A DNA stretch of 5,790 nt from Candidatus Zixiibacteriota bacterium (GCA_029932795.1 JAOZPL010000137.1:1-5790), one strand, 5' to 3'. Positions 1-5,581 are shown, numbered from the stretch's first letter. The notes: generated from the sequence alone by a model not told the origin. Numbers and translations are program-made.

Positions 1-2
1 CA

Positions 3-140
3 GCGTGCGAAGCGTTGAATGCTGTCTTTACCATTAGGAAACGCTGGCTCTGGGAACAGGTGCGGGCAAACGGTTTTGCGTTATCCTATGTTATTGGGAA
101 ATATGAGCGGTTGGTGACCGTGTTACTCATTGTGATATAA
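3..140 (+). CDS. Possible C-terminal tail of an unrecognised protein, open at the left edge
   Basis: The frame is open from the window edge to a TAA at 138-140 and encodes 45 residues. The tail is basic and aromatic in the middle (RKRWLWEQVR) and ends in a hydrophobic run (LVTVLLIVI). A small hairpin lies 22 bases after the stop, which would suit a gene end. I do not recognise a family. A 45-codon open frame arises by chance roughly one time in nine, so this may not be a gene. The neighbouring frames close within a dozen codons, and the minus strand offers only a short open start at the edge with no ribosome site. Confidence 0.25.
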   Translation, partial: ACEALNAVFTIRKRWLWEQVRANGFALSYVIGKYERLVTVLLIVI

Positions 141-162
141 TGATATGGAGGTGGGGAATGTA

Positions 163-178
163 ACCACGTTTTTGTGGT
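163..178 (+). terminator. Weak hairpin after the left-edge frame
   Basis: ACCAC at 163-167 pairs with GTGGT at 174-178 around a six-base GTTTTT loop, starting 22 bases after the TAA of the left-edge frame. The stem is only 5 bp and the bases after it (catttgac) are not a clean T run, so it would be a poor intrinsic terminator. Confidence 0.2.
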
Positions 179-420
179 CATTTGACATCTTTCTGAGTTA
201 GGATCGGAAGGTCAATGACAATCCAATACCACTACCCATCGAGTAGAGTCACCAAAACCAGTCCCCTATTGCTGCCTCGTCATGCCCGCTTTAGTGAGAC
301 ATAGCTTCCCGGAATGCCGCCTGCGATGATATAGCTTACGAAGTGTTTCCCCCTGAAGACGTGAAAGGCTTACGTACCCCAGCCAACACACAGGTGGGGA
401 ATACCTTAGGATTTCCCAAA

Positions 421-446
421 GTGTGCACAGGCCATGCCGCTCACAC
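421..446 (-). terminator. Interrupted hairpin downstream of the acetyltransferase gene
   Basis: GTGTG at 421-425 pairs with CACAC at 442-446, and inside it GGC at 430-432 pairs with GCC at 436-438 around a CAT loop, with a 4x3 internal loop. Read on the minus strand it starts 53 bases after the stop of the acetyltransferase gene and is followed by only TTTGGG. The place is right for a terminator, but the missing U tract makes it doubtful. Confidence 0.2.
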
Positions 447-499
447 CAATCAGATGTGAAACCCATCTCGTGCGCCCGTATGTTCACCCGTTATACGAG

Positions 500-1084
500 T
501 TAACGTGTGCGCTGCCAGTCGGAATGGTCCATGTGGTCTTTCAGTTTCCGCCAAAGTTCTTCAAGGTCGCACCGCATCACAATAAGGTCCTGTTTGGTCC
601 CGCTGATATCTTTCACGTAATTGTGAAGCTCTGCCTCTGGATGGAAACCAAGTCGTTTGAAAATGTTCTGAACACCTACCTGAGGACCCATGATTTTCAC
701 AACAATCTGCTCAACCTTTTTGCCGGCTGCCAGCGCATAAAGTTCACAGGCCATTAGTGTGCCGAGCCCCTTATGTTGAAACGGCCGTGCCACAATTAAC
801 CTTATCTCGGCGACGTGCTCTTTCCAGCCCGGAGCTTCCAGTTCCAGAGATCCGTCCGCTATGATTTGGTCGTCGACAATGGCCACCAACCTCATTACCC
901 TACCCGATTCCATGGCCCGGATTCTTCGTTCCACAATTTCACGGTTGGTGACATTGCGTCGAAGGTAAGCTGTATCCTCTTTCGGAAGTGCCCGGAAGAA
1001 GGCCAGAGATCGGTCGACATCGTCCGCTCTCATCTCTCGAATGAGAACTTCACTTTGGTCCTTCAGTTTCACTTTTTTTTCCAT
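500..1084 (-). CDS. GNAT family N-acetyltransferase
   Basis: This 194-residue protein has the size of a single-domain GNAT acetyltransferase, which moves an acetyl group from acetyl-CoA to an amine and is normally cytoplasmic. The key sign is motif A at residues 93-108: a beta strand (AEIRLIVA) runs into the CoA pyrophosphate-binding loop Q103-H-K-G-L-G108, followed by an alanine/leucine-rich helix (109-120). The usual late beta strand and helix follow around 125-147 (FKRLGF). The N-terminal part carries FFRALPKED (29-37) and LRRNVT (41-46), which I associate with a poorly characterised GNAT subgroup. The substrate cannot be told. The start is the ATG at 1082-1084, preceded by AAAGGA at a 7-base spacing. 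Codons 2-4 contain a run of eight A (T8 at 1073-1080), a place prone to slippage. The gene stands alone between two gene-poor stretches, so its context gives no clue to its role. Confidence 0.9.
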   Translation of the reverse strand: MEKKVKLKDQSEVLIREMRADDVDRSLAFFRALPKEDTAYLRRNVTNREIVERRIRAMESGRVMRLVAIVDDQIIADGSLELEAPGWKEHVAEIRLIVARPFQHKGLGTLMACELYALAAGKKVEQIVVKIMGPQVGVQNIFKRLGFHPEAELHNYVKDISGTKQDLIVMRCDLEELWRKLKDHMDHSDWQRTR

Positions 1085-1091
1085 CTCGTTA

Positions 1092-1097
1092 TCCTTT
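1092..1097 (-). promoter_or_regulatory. Ribosome binding site of the GNAT gene
   Basis: On the minus strand AAAGGA lies 7 bases upstream of the ATG at 1082-1084. It is a good Shine-Dalgarno and fixes the start of the acetyltransferase. Confidence 0.7.
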
Positions 1098-1133
1098 ACA
1101 TGTCATCATGTGGAGTGAACAAGTCCGCATTTC

Positions 1134-1162
1134 ATGGTACGATACTCATTGGCTGATGGCAA
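1134..1162 (-). promoter_or_regulatory. Candidate sigma70 promoter of the GNAT gene
   Basis: On the minus strand TTGCCA (1157-1162, five of six to TTGACA) is followed after exactly 17 bases by TACCAT (1134-1139, four of six to TATAAT). The bases upstream of the -35 box are A/T-rich (about 1163-1183 on the plus strand), as in an UP element. Transcription would start near 1127 and give a leader of about 43 bases. This is inferred from consensus match and position only. Confidence 0.5.
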
Positions 1163-1522
1163 TAATTTTTCGGTGTTTTTTCTGCTTGATTTACAGATCG
1201 CAGAGAACCTGCTGGGAGTTCAATGAGATGCCGTCTTACTGTCGCTTCAACCGAGTGAATCCCGCCTTGCAAAACCCTCCGCAGGCGGCCATGAGATAGG
1301 ACTGGTCAGGTTGCCGCTGTTCTCCCTGAGGTGCCCGGAGACGCGGGATGCGCTGTAACAGCAGGTATCCCCAGCTACATCAGACCGGAGGGACATATTG
1401 AACGGCTACTGAATTGGTTGTCTCACAGAACAATCGCTGGATTTCACTCAGGAAGGGGCGTTACATGTTCCAACATCGGATTGTCTCCAGTTACATAGGA
1501 TGTACTGGTACGATGCGTTGGT

Positions 1523-1542
1523 CAAGAAAAAGCACGGTGTGC
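1523..1542 (-). terminator. Weak intrinsic terminator candidate downstream of ppgK
   Basis: On the minus strand GCAC and GTGC form a 4-bp stem with a 3-base loop (plus-strand positions 1532-1542), immediately followed by TTTTTCTT (1524-1531). It lies about 100 bases after the ppgK stop codon. The U tract is good but the stem is short, so efficiency is doubtful. No better terminator is visible between the two genes. Confidence 0.3.
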
Positions 1543-1564
1543 CATGATCAAACTGTGGAACGTC

Positions 1565-1576
1565 CATTTGCAAATG
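1565..1576. repeat. 12-base perfect palindrome
   Basis: CATTTGCAAATG reads identically on both strands. It lies in the gene-poor stretch, just before a T7 run (1582-1588) and a strong ribosome site. Its symmetry and place fit a binding site for a dimeric regulator of a plus-strand transcript. With CCTGG between the stem and the T run it could also be part of a terminator-like structure. Neither role can be proved from the sequence. Confidence 0.4.
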
Positions 1577-1588
1577 CCTGGTTTTTTT

Positions 1589-1623
1589 AAGGGAGCATAT
1601 TTATGAGAATTACTCAAGGATAG
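1589..1623 (+). pseudogene. Strong ribosome site with a six-codon ORF, possible 5' remnant of a lost gene
   Basis: AAGGGAG at 1589-1595 is a near-ideal Shine-Dalgarno, followed after 7 bases by ATG (1603-1605). The frame encodes only MRITQG before TAG at 1621-1623, 20 bases short of the end of ppgK, which is read from the opposite strand. After the TAG the frame continues briefly and stops again. Three readings are possible: a truncated start of a gene removed by recombination, a leader peptide whose partner is gone, or chance. The ribosome site is much better than those of most called genes in this window. Confidence 0.3.
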
Positions 1624-1643
1624 TTACGTTTACAGTGTGTCTT

Positions 1644-2423
1644 TTAATCCTCCGTAGAGCCGGAATCAGGAGAGGTGAGATTCAATGCCAGAGCTGCACC
1701 GACAATACCGGCTTTGTTACCCATCTGAGCCGGGACAATATCGGTATTGACAGTGAGATACCTCTTGAACCTGTCGAAGTTTTCGCTCACACCTCCGCCG
1801 ATTATAATCAGGTCGGGCGAGAGAAACCTGCTCATCATCTCAAGGTACTTATTCACCCGGAGGCCCCAGGCATCCCATGAAAGATTCTCCTTTACGCGAA
1901 CAGCGGCCGCCGCCAGTTCCTCACCCTCAATCCCTTCCGGCATGAGAATGTGTCCGAACTCGGTATTGGGAAAAAGCTTATCATTGTGAAAGAGTGCGCT
2001 GCCAATACCGGTACCGAGCGTAAGCATGAGAACAGTACCTCCAGCGCTATGGTGGTACACTCGTCCGGCTCCGAAACGCATTTCAGCAAGGCCGGCAGCA
2101 TCGGCATCATTTATAACTTTTACCTGTGCTTTAACCAGTTCCCGAAGCCGCTTCTCAAGATTGACTCCCAGCCAGTCGTCTGAGACATGTGCCACTGAGA
2201 AACAAACACCGTTTTGCACTACACCCGGGTAGCCACAGCCTAGAGGCCCCGTCCAGTTGAAATTCTCGATAATGTCTCGGATCGCTTCGCAGATCGCATT
2301 CGGGGTAGCTGGTTCAGGAAGCGGTACCTGTCTTGGCTGTACTGTGATCTCGCCGGTTCTGATCTTCACCGGGGCAGCCTTTATGCTACTGCCTCCAATA
2401 TCAACACCCAGCACGTGTGCCAT
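1644..2423 (-). CDS. ppgK: Polyphosphate glucokinase-type ROK kinase
   Basis: The enzyme phosphorylates glucose to glucose 6-phosphate in the cytoplasm; family members use polyphosphate and often ATP. Counting from the ATG at 2421-2423 it has 259 residues, close to the family length. Near the N-terminus is the phosphate-1 motif DIGGSSIK (8-15). A catalytic-type Asp sits in INDADAAG (D106), the second phosphate loop is LGTGIGSA (136-143), and NTEFGH follows (153-158). The adenosine-type loop is IIGGGVSE (207-214). The ROK zinc motif CxCGxxGC is absent, as is usual in PpgK, and the segment after NTEFGH with LSW and SPDL also matches PpgK. The start was chosen by distance to DIGG, because the ribosome site there is weak. 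ATG at 2444 or a TTG at 2480 (with GAGG before it) would add 7 or 19 residues. The phosphate loop reads GGSSIKAA where PpgK usually has GGSGIKGA. Substrate choice between polyphosphate and ATP is inferred. Confidence 0.88.
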   Translation of the reverse strand: MAHVLGVDIGGSSIKAAPVKIRTGEITVQPRQVPLPEPATPNAICEAIRDIIENFNWTGPLGCGYPGVVQNGVCFSVAHVSDDWLGVNLEKRLRELVKAQVKVINDADAAGLAEMRFGAGRVYHHSAGGTVLMLTLGTGIGSALFHNDKLFPNTEFGHILMPEGIEGEELAAAAVRVKENLSWDAWGLRVNKYLEMMSRFLSPDLIIIGGGVSENFDRFKRYLTVNTDIVPAQMGNKAGIVGAALALNLTSPDSGSTED

Positions 2424-2490
2424 AGCCTGATTGCCTGATTTCATCGAACATATGATAGACCCTGGACCTCGTTTTGGCAAGGGGCCTCAT
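2401..2490 (-). CDS. Possible 29-codon upstream ORF overlapping the ppgK start
   Basis: In the ppgK leader an ATG at 2488-2490 is preceded by GGAGAAC, a better ribosome site than that of the ppgK ATG. Its frame encodes 29 residues, basic at the N-terminus (MRPLAKTRSR), and ends in TGA at 2401-2403, overlapping the ppgK start codon by 23 bases in a different frame. It may be a leader peptide that couples translation to ppgK, or it may be chance. No domain or membrane segment is visible. Confidence 0.25.
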   Translation of the reverse strand: MRPLAKTRSRVYHMFDEIRQSGYGTRAGC

Positions 2491-2545
2491 GTTCTCCAAG
2501 GCCGGTCACGGGGACAAAGGATGTGGTTTCGCTATGGCCGCTAAT

Positions 2546-2574
2546 ATTACAGCCTGCTTTTATTTTTGCCTCAA
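2546..2574 (-). promoter_or_regulatory. Candidate sigma70 promoter of ppgK
   Basis: On the minus strand TTGAGG (2569-2574, four of six) is followed after 17 bases by TGTAAT (2546-2551, five of six). Transcription would begin near 2539 and give a leader of about 115 bases before the ppgK ATG, long enough to hold the upstream ORF. The -35 box overlaps that of the opposite promoter by three bases. Assigned from consensus and spacing only. Confidence 0.5.
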
Positions 2575-2594
2575 CAGGCATTTTGGACTACAAT
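2566..2594 (+). promoter_or_regulatory. Candidate sigma70 promoter of the menI-like gene
   Basis: TTGCCT (2566-2571, four of six to TTGACA) and TACAAT (2589-2594, five of six to TATAAT) are separated by exactly 17 bases. Transcription would begin near 2601, leaving a leader of about 32 bases with GAGG at 2624-2627 before the ATG. The fit in sequence, spacing and place is good, but unproven. Confidence 0.6.
2567..2580. promoter_or_regulatory. Inverted repeat covering both divergent -35 boxes
   Basis: TGCCT (2567-2571) and AGGCA (2576-2580) are perfect inverted arms around CAAC. The repeat covers the -35 hexamers of both divergent promoters, so a bound protein would block both. An outer GCCTG at 2552-2556 pairs with CAGGC (2575-2579) as an alternative arm. 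Arms of five bases can occur by chance, so the operator role is an inference from position. Confidence 0.3.
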
Positions 2595-2632
2595 AAAGCA
2601 CACGTTGCTGACAGAATTGATGTGAGGCTCTC

Positions 2633-3034
2633 ATGTTTACGCTGAACATATCCATTAAATTACACGATACCGATGCGGCCGGTTTGCTCTTTTATGCGAA
2701 CCAGTTCAGGCTGGCTCATGATGCCTACGAAGGCTTCATGGAGGAAATCGGATTCGGTTTCGCTTCGATTATCAAAGATTCGGATTTTCTACTGCCGATT
2801 GTCCACGCCGAAGCGGACTACAAGGCGGAACTGTCCGTCGGGGACAGGGTGACTGTACGGTTAACAACTGAAAAAGTCGGCGATTCCTCTTTTACGCTGG
2901 CGTATGAACTGCTGGATGCAGAGGGTAAACCAGTTGGCTCGGTCAAAACGGTCCATGTCTGTCTGGACAAAGTGACCCGGAAGAAGAAAGCCCTGTCCGG
3001 AGATCTACGCAGCGCGCTTGAGAGCAACAGTTAG
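2633..3034 (+). CDS. menI: Hotdog-fold thioesterase, probable 1,4-dihydroxy-2-naphthoyl-CoA hydrolase
   Basis: The 133-residue protein has the length of a single 4-hydroxybenzoyl-CoA thioesterase-type hotdog domain. It probably hydrolyses DHNA-CoA to DHNA plus CoA in the cytoplasm, supplying the substrate of MenA. The active-site motif is HDTDAAG (11-17), with D14 as the likely catalytic Asp, followed by LFYAN and the helix HDAYE (29-33). Further matches to the cyanobacterial DHNA-CoA hydrolases are LPIVHAEADY (54-63), VGDRV (69-73), a strand ending in VHVCL (107-111), and RKKKAL (116-121). The start has GAGG five bases upstream and a good promoter before it. It is convergent with menE and the stop codons overlap by 4 bases, leaving no room for a terminator between them. 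The men context supports the substrate, but another aryl or acyl-CoA cannot be excluded from sequence alone. The symbol follows function; E. coli MenI belongs to a different hotdog clade. Confidence 0.82.
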   Translation: MFTLNISIKLHDTDAAGLLFYANQFRLAHDAYEGFMEEIGFGFASIIKDSDFLLPIVHAEADYKAELSVGDRVTVRLTTEKVGDSSFTLAYELLDAEGKPVGSVKTVHVCLDKVTRKKKALSGDLRSALESNS

Positions 3035-4482
3035 TCTTTCTTTTCATTCATTCGGCGGACGAGCTCGGTGAAATACACGCGTGACGGTTTGAGACCGGTT
3101 GTGCCTGACTTGTCCGGCCAGGCATAGAACGTGTCCGGTATCTTGAAACTGGGGAGGTAACCTTTAAGATGTGATATCAGCTTGGTGTCGTCAGGCTGTC
3201 GTTTTCCCGTCTGCCGGACAAACGCCACCGGACGGAAACCGTAGACGTTGTCCTCTTTCGGTACGACCAGGGCTTCCGTTACGGACGGGAAGAGGCATAA
3301 AGCCGCTTCGATCTCCTCAGGGTGGATATTCTCACCTCCGGAGATAAACATATTGTCTTTTCGTCCAGTGACTGTCAGGTAGCCATCGGAGTCAAGTTCT
3401 CCCATGTCCCCGGTAGTAAACCAGCCCTTCCCATTCACCAGGGAGTCAGGCCGATCCGGCCTGACATATCCATTTGATAGTGTTTTTCCCCTGACAAGGA
3501 TTTCTCCCTCTCGGGAGATTTTGACTTCGCGATGCTCGAGAATCCTTCCCGAGGTTGCCAGTTTTTCCGGTGGATCGTTTTTCGCGATGGTTGTAACCTG
3601 TGAAGCCATTTCCGTCAGGCCGTAGCTCGTGTGGAGGGGCAATCGATATTTAAGGGCTTCGCCAATGAGTCGTTCCGGCACAGGACCTCCTCCCAGCAGA
3701 ACGGCTTTCAGTTGCTTGGCAACACGGCTTAGATCTTCATTGTGCTCAAGCAGCCGATGGAGTTGTGTCGGCACGAGCGATACATGGGTCACATTGTGTT
3801 GCAGTATCGCCTGACCAGTCTCCTGCTTCGCTGACGGAATGACAACCGCGCCGCCGCCGAGCAAGGCGCGAAAGAGTATGCCGATCCCGCCGACATGGTA
3901 GAGTGGCAGCGAAAGCAGCCAGCGATCACCCGGCTCAAACGGGATATTCCTGTTTGCCCCCAAAGCGCTGTAATAGTGATTGCCATATCTGTGAAGCACT
4001 CCCTTGGGTTCGCCTGAGCTGCCGGAGGTAAACAGTATAGTAGCCTCCCGATCTAACGAGATTGTGTCAGTCACCGGCTTCGGCGAGTCGGAAGATTGAA
4101 GAAGGCTACCCGTTTCGATTCGATTCACACCGGACAGAGTGATTGCGTCATCACACGCGCCAAAGACAATAAGATGTTCGCATGCGGCCAGCCTGACCAG
4201 TTTCTTTATCGTGTCGTGTGGTAGCCGGTCCGAGAGCGGACAGGCAACAGCCTTTATCTTCAGCAGCGCCATTAGCGTCACAATGTAATCGACAGAACTG
4301 TCTCCCAGAAGCGCTACTCGGTCCGATTCACGAACACCGTGCCCAGTCAGGCCGGATGCCACCCCGCGCACCATCCTGTCATACTCCTGGTATGATACTG
4401 CCAAGTCGGCTGTGATGAGGGCCGGGAAATCAGCCAGCCTTTGTACAGCCAAACTCAATGGCGACGGGATATCAGACACCAT
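3031..4482 (-). CDS. menE: o-Succinylbenzoate-CoA ligase
   Basis: This is an ANL-superfamily adenylate-forming enzyme of 483 residues, a normal length for MenE. It activates o-succinylbenzoate with ATP to an acyl-adenylate and transfers it to CoA, giving OSB-CoA for MenB. Counting from the ATG at 4480-4482, the ATP-binding P-loop is TSGSSGEPKG (152-161). LPLYHVGG is at 192-199, LLGGGPV at 262-268 and SYGLTEMAS at 286-294. WFTTGD (354-359) carries the conserved Asp. The hinge and C-terminal domain follow, with GRKDNMFISGGENIHPEEIE (373-392). The C-terminal GLKPSR (463-468) gives the catalytic lysine K465 and resembles the GIKISR-type end of MenE more than the common SGK motif. The frame extends to a TTG at 4539, but the ATG is preferred: GAGG precedes it, although only 3 bases away. 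It overlaps menC by 11 bases, so coupled translation is likely. No terminator is visible at its end, where it runs into the convergent thioesterase. Confidence 0.95.
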   Translation of the reverse strand: MVSDIPSPLSLAVQRLADFPALITADLAVSYQEYDRMVRGVASGLTGHGVRESDRVALLGDSSVDYIVTLMALLKIKAVACPLSDRLPHDTIKKLVRLAACEHLIVFGACDDAITLSGVNRIETGSLLQSSDSPKPVTDTISLDREATILFTSGSSGEPKGVLHRYGNHYYSALGANRNIPFEPGDRWLLSLPLYHVGGIGILFRALLGGGAVVIPSAKQETGQAILQHNVTHVSLVPTQLHRLLEHNEDLSRVAKQLKAVLLGGGPVPERLIGEALKYRLPLHTSYGLTEMASQVTTIAKNDPPEKLATSGRILEHREVKISREGEILVRGKTLSNGYVRPDRPDSLVNGKGWFTTGDMGELDSDGYLTVTGRKDNMFISGGENIHPEEIEAALCLFPSVTEALVVPKEDNVYGFRPVAFVRQTGKRQPDDTKLISHLKGYLPSFKIPDTFYAWPDKSGTTGLKPSRVYFTELVRRMNEKKD

Positions 4483-5581
4483 GCACCTCAGTAAGCATCG
4501 TCGTATCCGGTTCCGGCATTTTACCTGTATACGCACCAAGCTGGATGATACCGCTTGACACTGTCAATGGGGTCTGTAGAATGTCCCTTTCGAACCATGA
4601 TAGCGTACCGAGGCCCGTCGGGACGTCTTTGTCACTGGTGGCTGATGCAAGGTGAGCCAGTGCGAGAATGCCCAGAGATGATTCAAACGACGAGCTTATC
4701 AACGGTATTATGCCGAGTCTGCGAGCTTCGCGGGCAAACCGCATGCTTCGTTCAACACCGTCCAGCAGCGTGGGCTTGAGAATGACAACCATGATTCCGG
4801 TCAGTTTTCCAAGGCTTTCCGGTGCCATGTTTTGCAGTGACTCATCAAGGGCAACAGGCAAGCCGGTGCGGTTGGCAAACCCCCGGGAGCTGGTGGCGTC
4901 GTGACACGGTTCTTCAATGTATTCAATCTTGCAGGCGGCGATTCCATTGGCGAACGTGATCGCTTCATCGAGACTCCATGCCTGATTGGCATCAAGGCGA
5001 AGCGTCGCGGTGCCGTCAAGTTTATCGCACACACACTTAGTCAATTTGATTTCATCATCCACAGGTGCCCGTCCGACTTTCAGCTTGACAGCGCGGTATC
5101 CATCTTTGCACGCCTGCTCAGCCTGTCTGAATACATCATCTGGGGAACCTGACAGGAGAGCATTGACTGAAACGGTTGGGCGTGAGGAGGGATTGAGCAG
5201 TGAGTGTAAAGGTATTTCCCTGAAGGCAGCGGTAAGGTTCAGCACGGCCATTTCAATGCCGAACCGAACCGAGGGCGACAAGTTGTATTCACCCAACCAT
5301 CTATCAAAACCTCCATCAAGTTGCTCCAGCATATAGGGAATCGTCTGCCCGCTGAGCCGGCTCTTGAGAGAGAGAAGCTGGCTGGAGGTATCGGCAGGAC
5401 TCTCCCGGCTGAAACCGGGCAGGGGGGAAACCTCTCCCCAACCGGCGTGGCCATCGTGGTCCACGAGGCGAATGGCATATCCTTCGCGGCGGGTAACCGT
5501 GTTTCCTTTCAGTATCAAAGGTCGCACCAGCGGCATTCGGAAGGAAAAGAGGCGAATCTGCGCAATAGTCACAGCAGACAT
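4472..5581 (-). CDS. menC: o-Succinylbenzoate synthase
   Basis: MenC is an enolase-superfamily enzyme that dehydrates SHCHC to o-succinylbenzoate, cytoplasmic and Mg-dependent. The 369-residue protein has the capping domain first (REG 32-34, GWGEVSPLPGFS 47-58) and then the barrel. The residues expected for catalysis are present: KLK at 166-168, with K168 as the likely base; metal ligands D197 (LRLDAN), E223 (YIEEPC) and D246 (ALDES); and K269 (LKPTL). IEEPC and VILKP favour MenC over muconate cycloisomerase or dipeptide epimerases of the same superfamily, and the men neighbours agree. The ATG at 5579-5581 lies within the end of menA (13-base overlap). There is no clear Shine-Dalgarno before it, which fits coupling to menA translation. 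The N-terminus begins directly with the expected first strand, so no other start is needed. The gene looks intact. Confidence 0.95.
   Translation of the reverse strand: MSAVTIAQIRLFSFRMPLVRPLILKGNTVTRREGYAIRLVDHDGHAGWGEVSPLPGFSRESPADTSSQLLSLKSRLSGQTIPYMLEQLDGGFDRWLGEYNLSPSVRFGIEMAVLNLTAAFREIPLHSLLNPSSRPTVSVNALLSGSPDDVFRQAEQACKDGYRAVKLKVGRAPVDDEIKLTKCVCDKLDGTATLRLDANQAWSLDEAITFANGIAACKIEYIEEPCHDATSSRGFANRTGLPVALDESLQNMAPESLGKLTGIMVVILKPTLLDGVERSMRFAREARRLGIIPLISSSFESSLGILALAHLASATSDKDVPTGLGTLSWFERDILQTPLTVSSGIIQLGAYTGKMPEPDTTMLTEVHGV

Larger units (their letters stand above)
141..499. other. Gene-poor stretch left of the acetyltransferase gene
   Basis: I see no convincing gene in these 359 bases. 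A minus-strand frame at 266-487 (GTG start, 73 codons) has no good ribosome site and a Cys/Trp/Arg-rich composition unlike the neighbouring proteins, so I do not call it. Two small hairpins occur, at 163-178 and 421-446. A block CGTCATGCCCGC at 278-289 resembles one arm of a dispersed intergenic hairpin family seen in many bacterial genomes, but the opposite arm is missing here. The stretch could be decayed DNA or an uncharacterised non-coding element. Confidence 0.5.
1163..1643. other. Gene-poor stretch between the GNAT gene and ppgK, possibly gene remnants
   Basis: No intact gene is supported in these 481 bases. A plus-strand frame runs from 1295 to 1606 with only one stop inside it (TAG at 1496-1498), and a second plus frame is open from 1413 to 1547. 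Neither has a recognisable family, and both contain Cys/Trp/His-rich runs that look non-coding. GCTGTT at 1316-1321 and AACAGC at 1357-1362 form an inverted repeat that encloses a smaller CCCG/CGGG stem. Near the right end lie a 12-base palindrome, a T7 run and a strong ribosome site before a six-codon ORF, each listed separately. A short plus frame at 1108-1299 has no support. Confidence 0.5.

Noticed and set aside
182..187. Perfect TTGACA as a -35 box
   Set aside because: No -10-like hexamer lies 15-19 bases downstream; the nearest candidate, TAGGAT, is only 11 bases away.
278..289. CGTCATGCCCGC as part of a dispersed hairpin repeat
   Set aside because: The complementary arm (GCGGGCAT) is absent next to it and no second copy is present in the window, so a repeat cannot be supported.
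266..487. Minus-strand 73-codon frame downstream of the GNAT gene
   Set aside because: It has a GTG start with no good ribosome site, a Cys/Trp/Arg-rich composition and no recognisable motif. It lies in a stretch with no other coding signal.
1108..1299. Plus-strand 63-codon frame upstream of the GNAT gene
   Set aside because: It runs over the GNAT promoter on the opposite strand, has no ribosome site and its translation matches nothing I know.
2818..3027. Minus-strand frame inside the thioesterase gene, and similar opposite-strand frames within menE, menC and ppgK
   Set aside because: They lie wholly within well-supported genes and have Ser/Arg/Pro-rich shadow compositions without motifs.
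4483..4539. Extended menE start at the TTG at 4539
   Set aside because: It would add 19 Arg/Cys-rich residues lying inside menC; the ATG at 4482 with GAGG upstream gives the normal MenE N-terminus.
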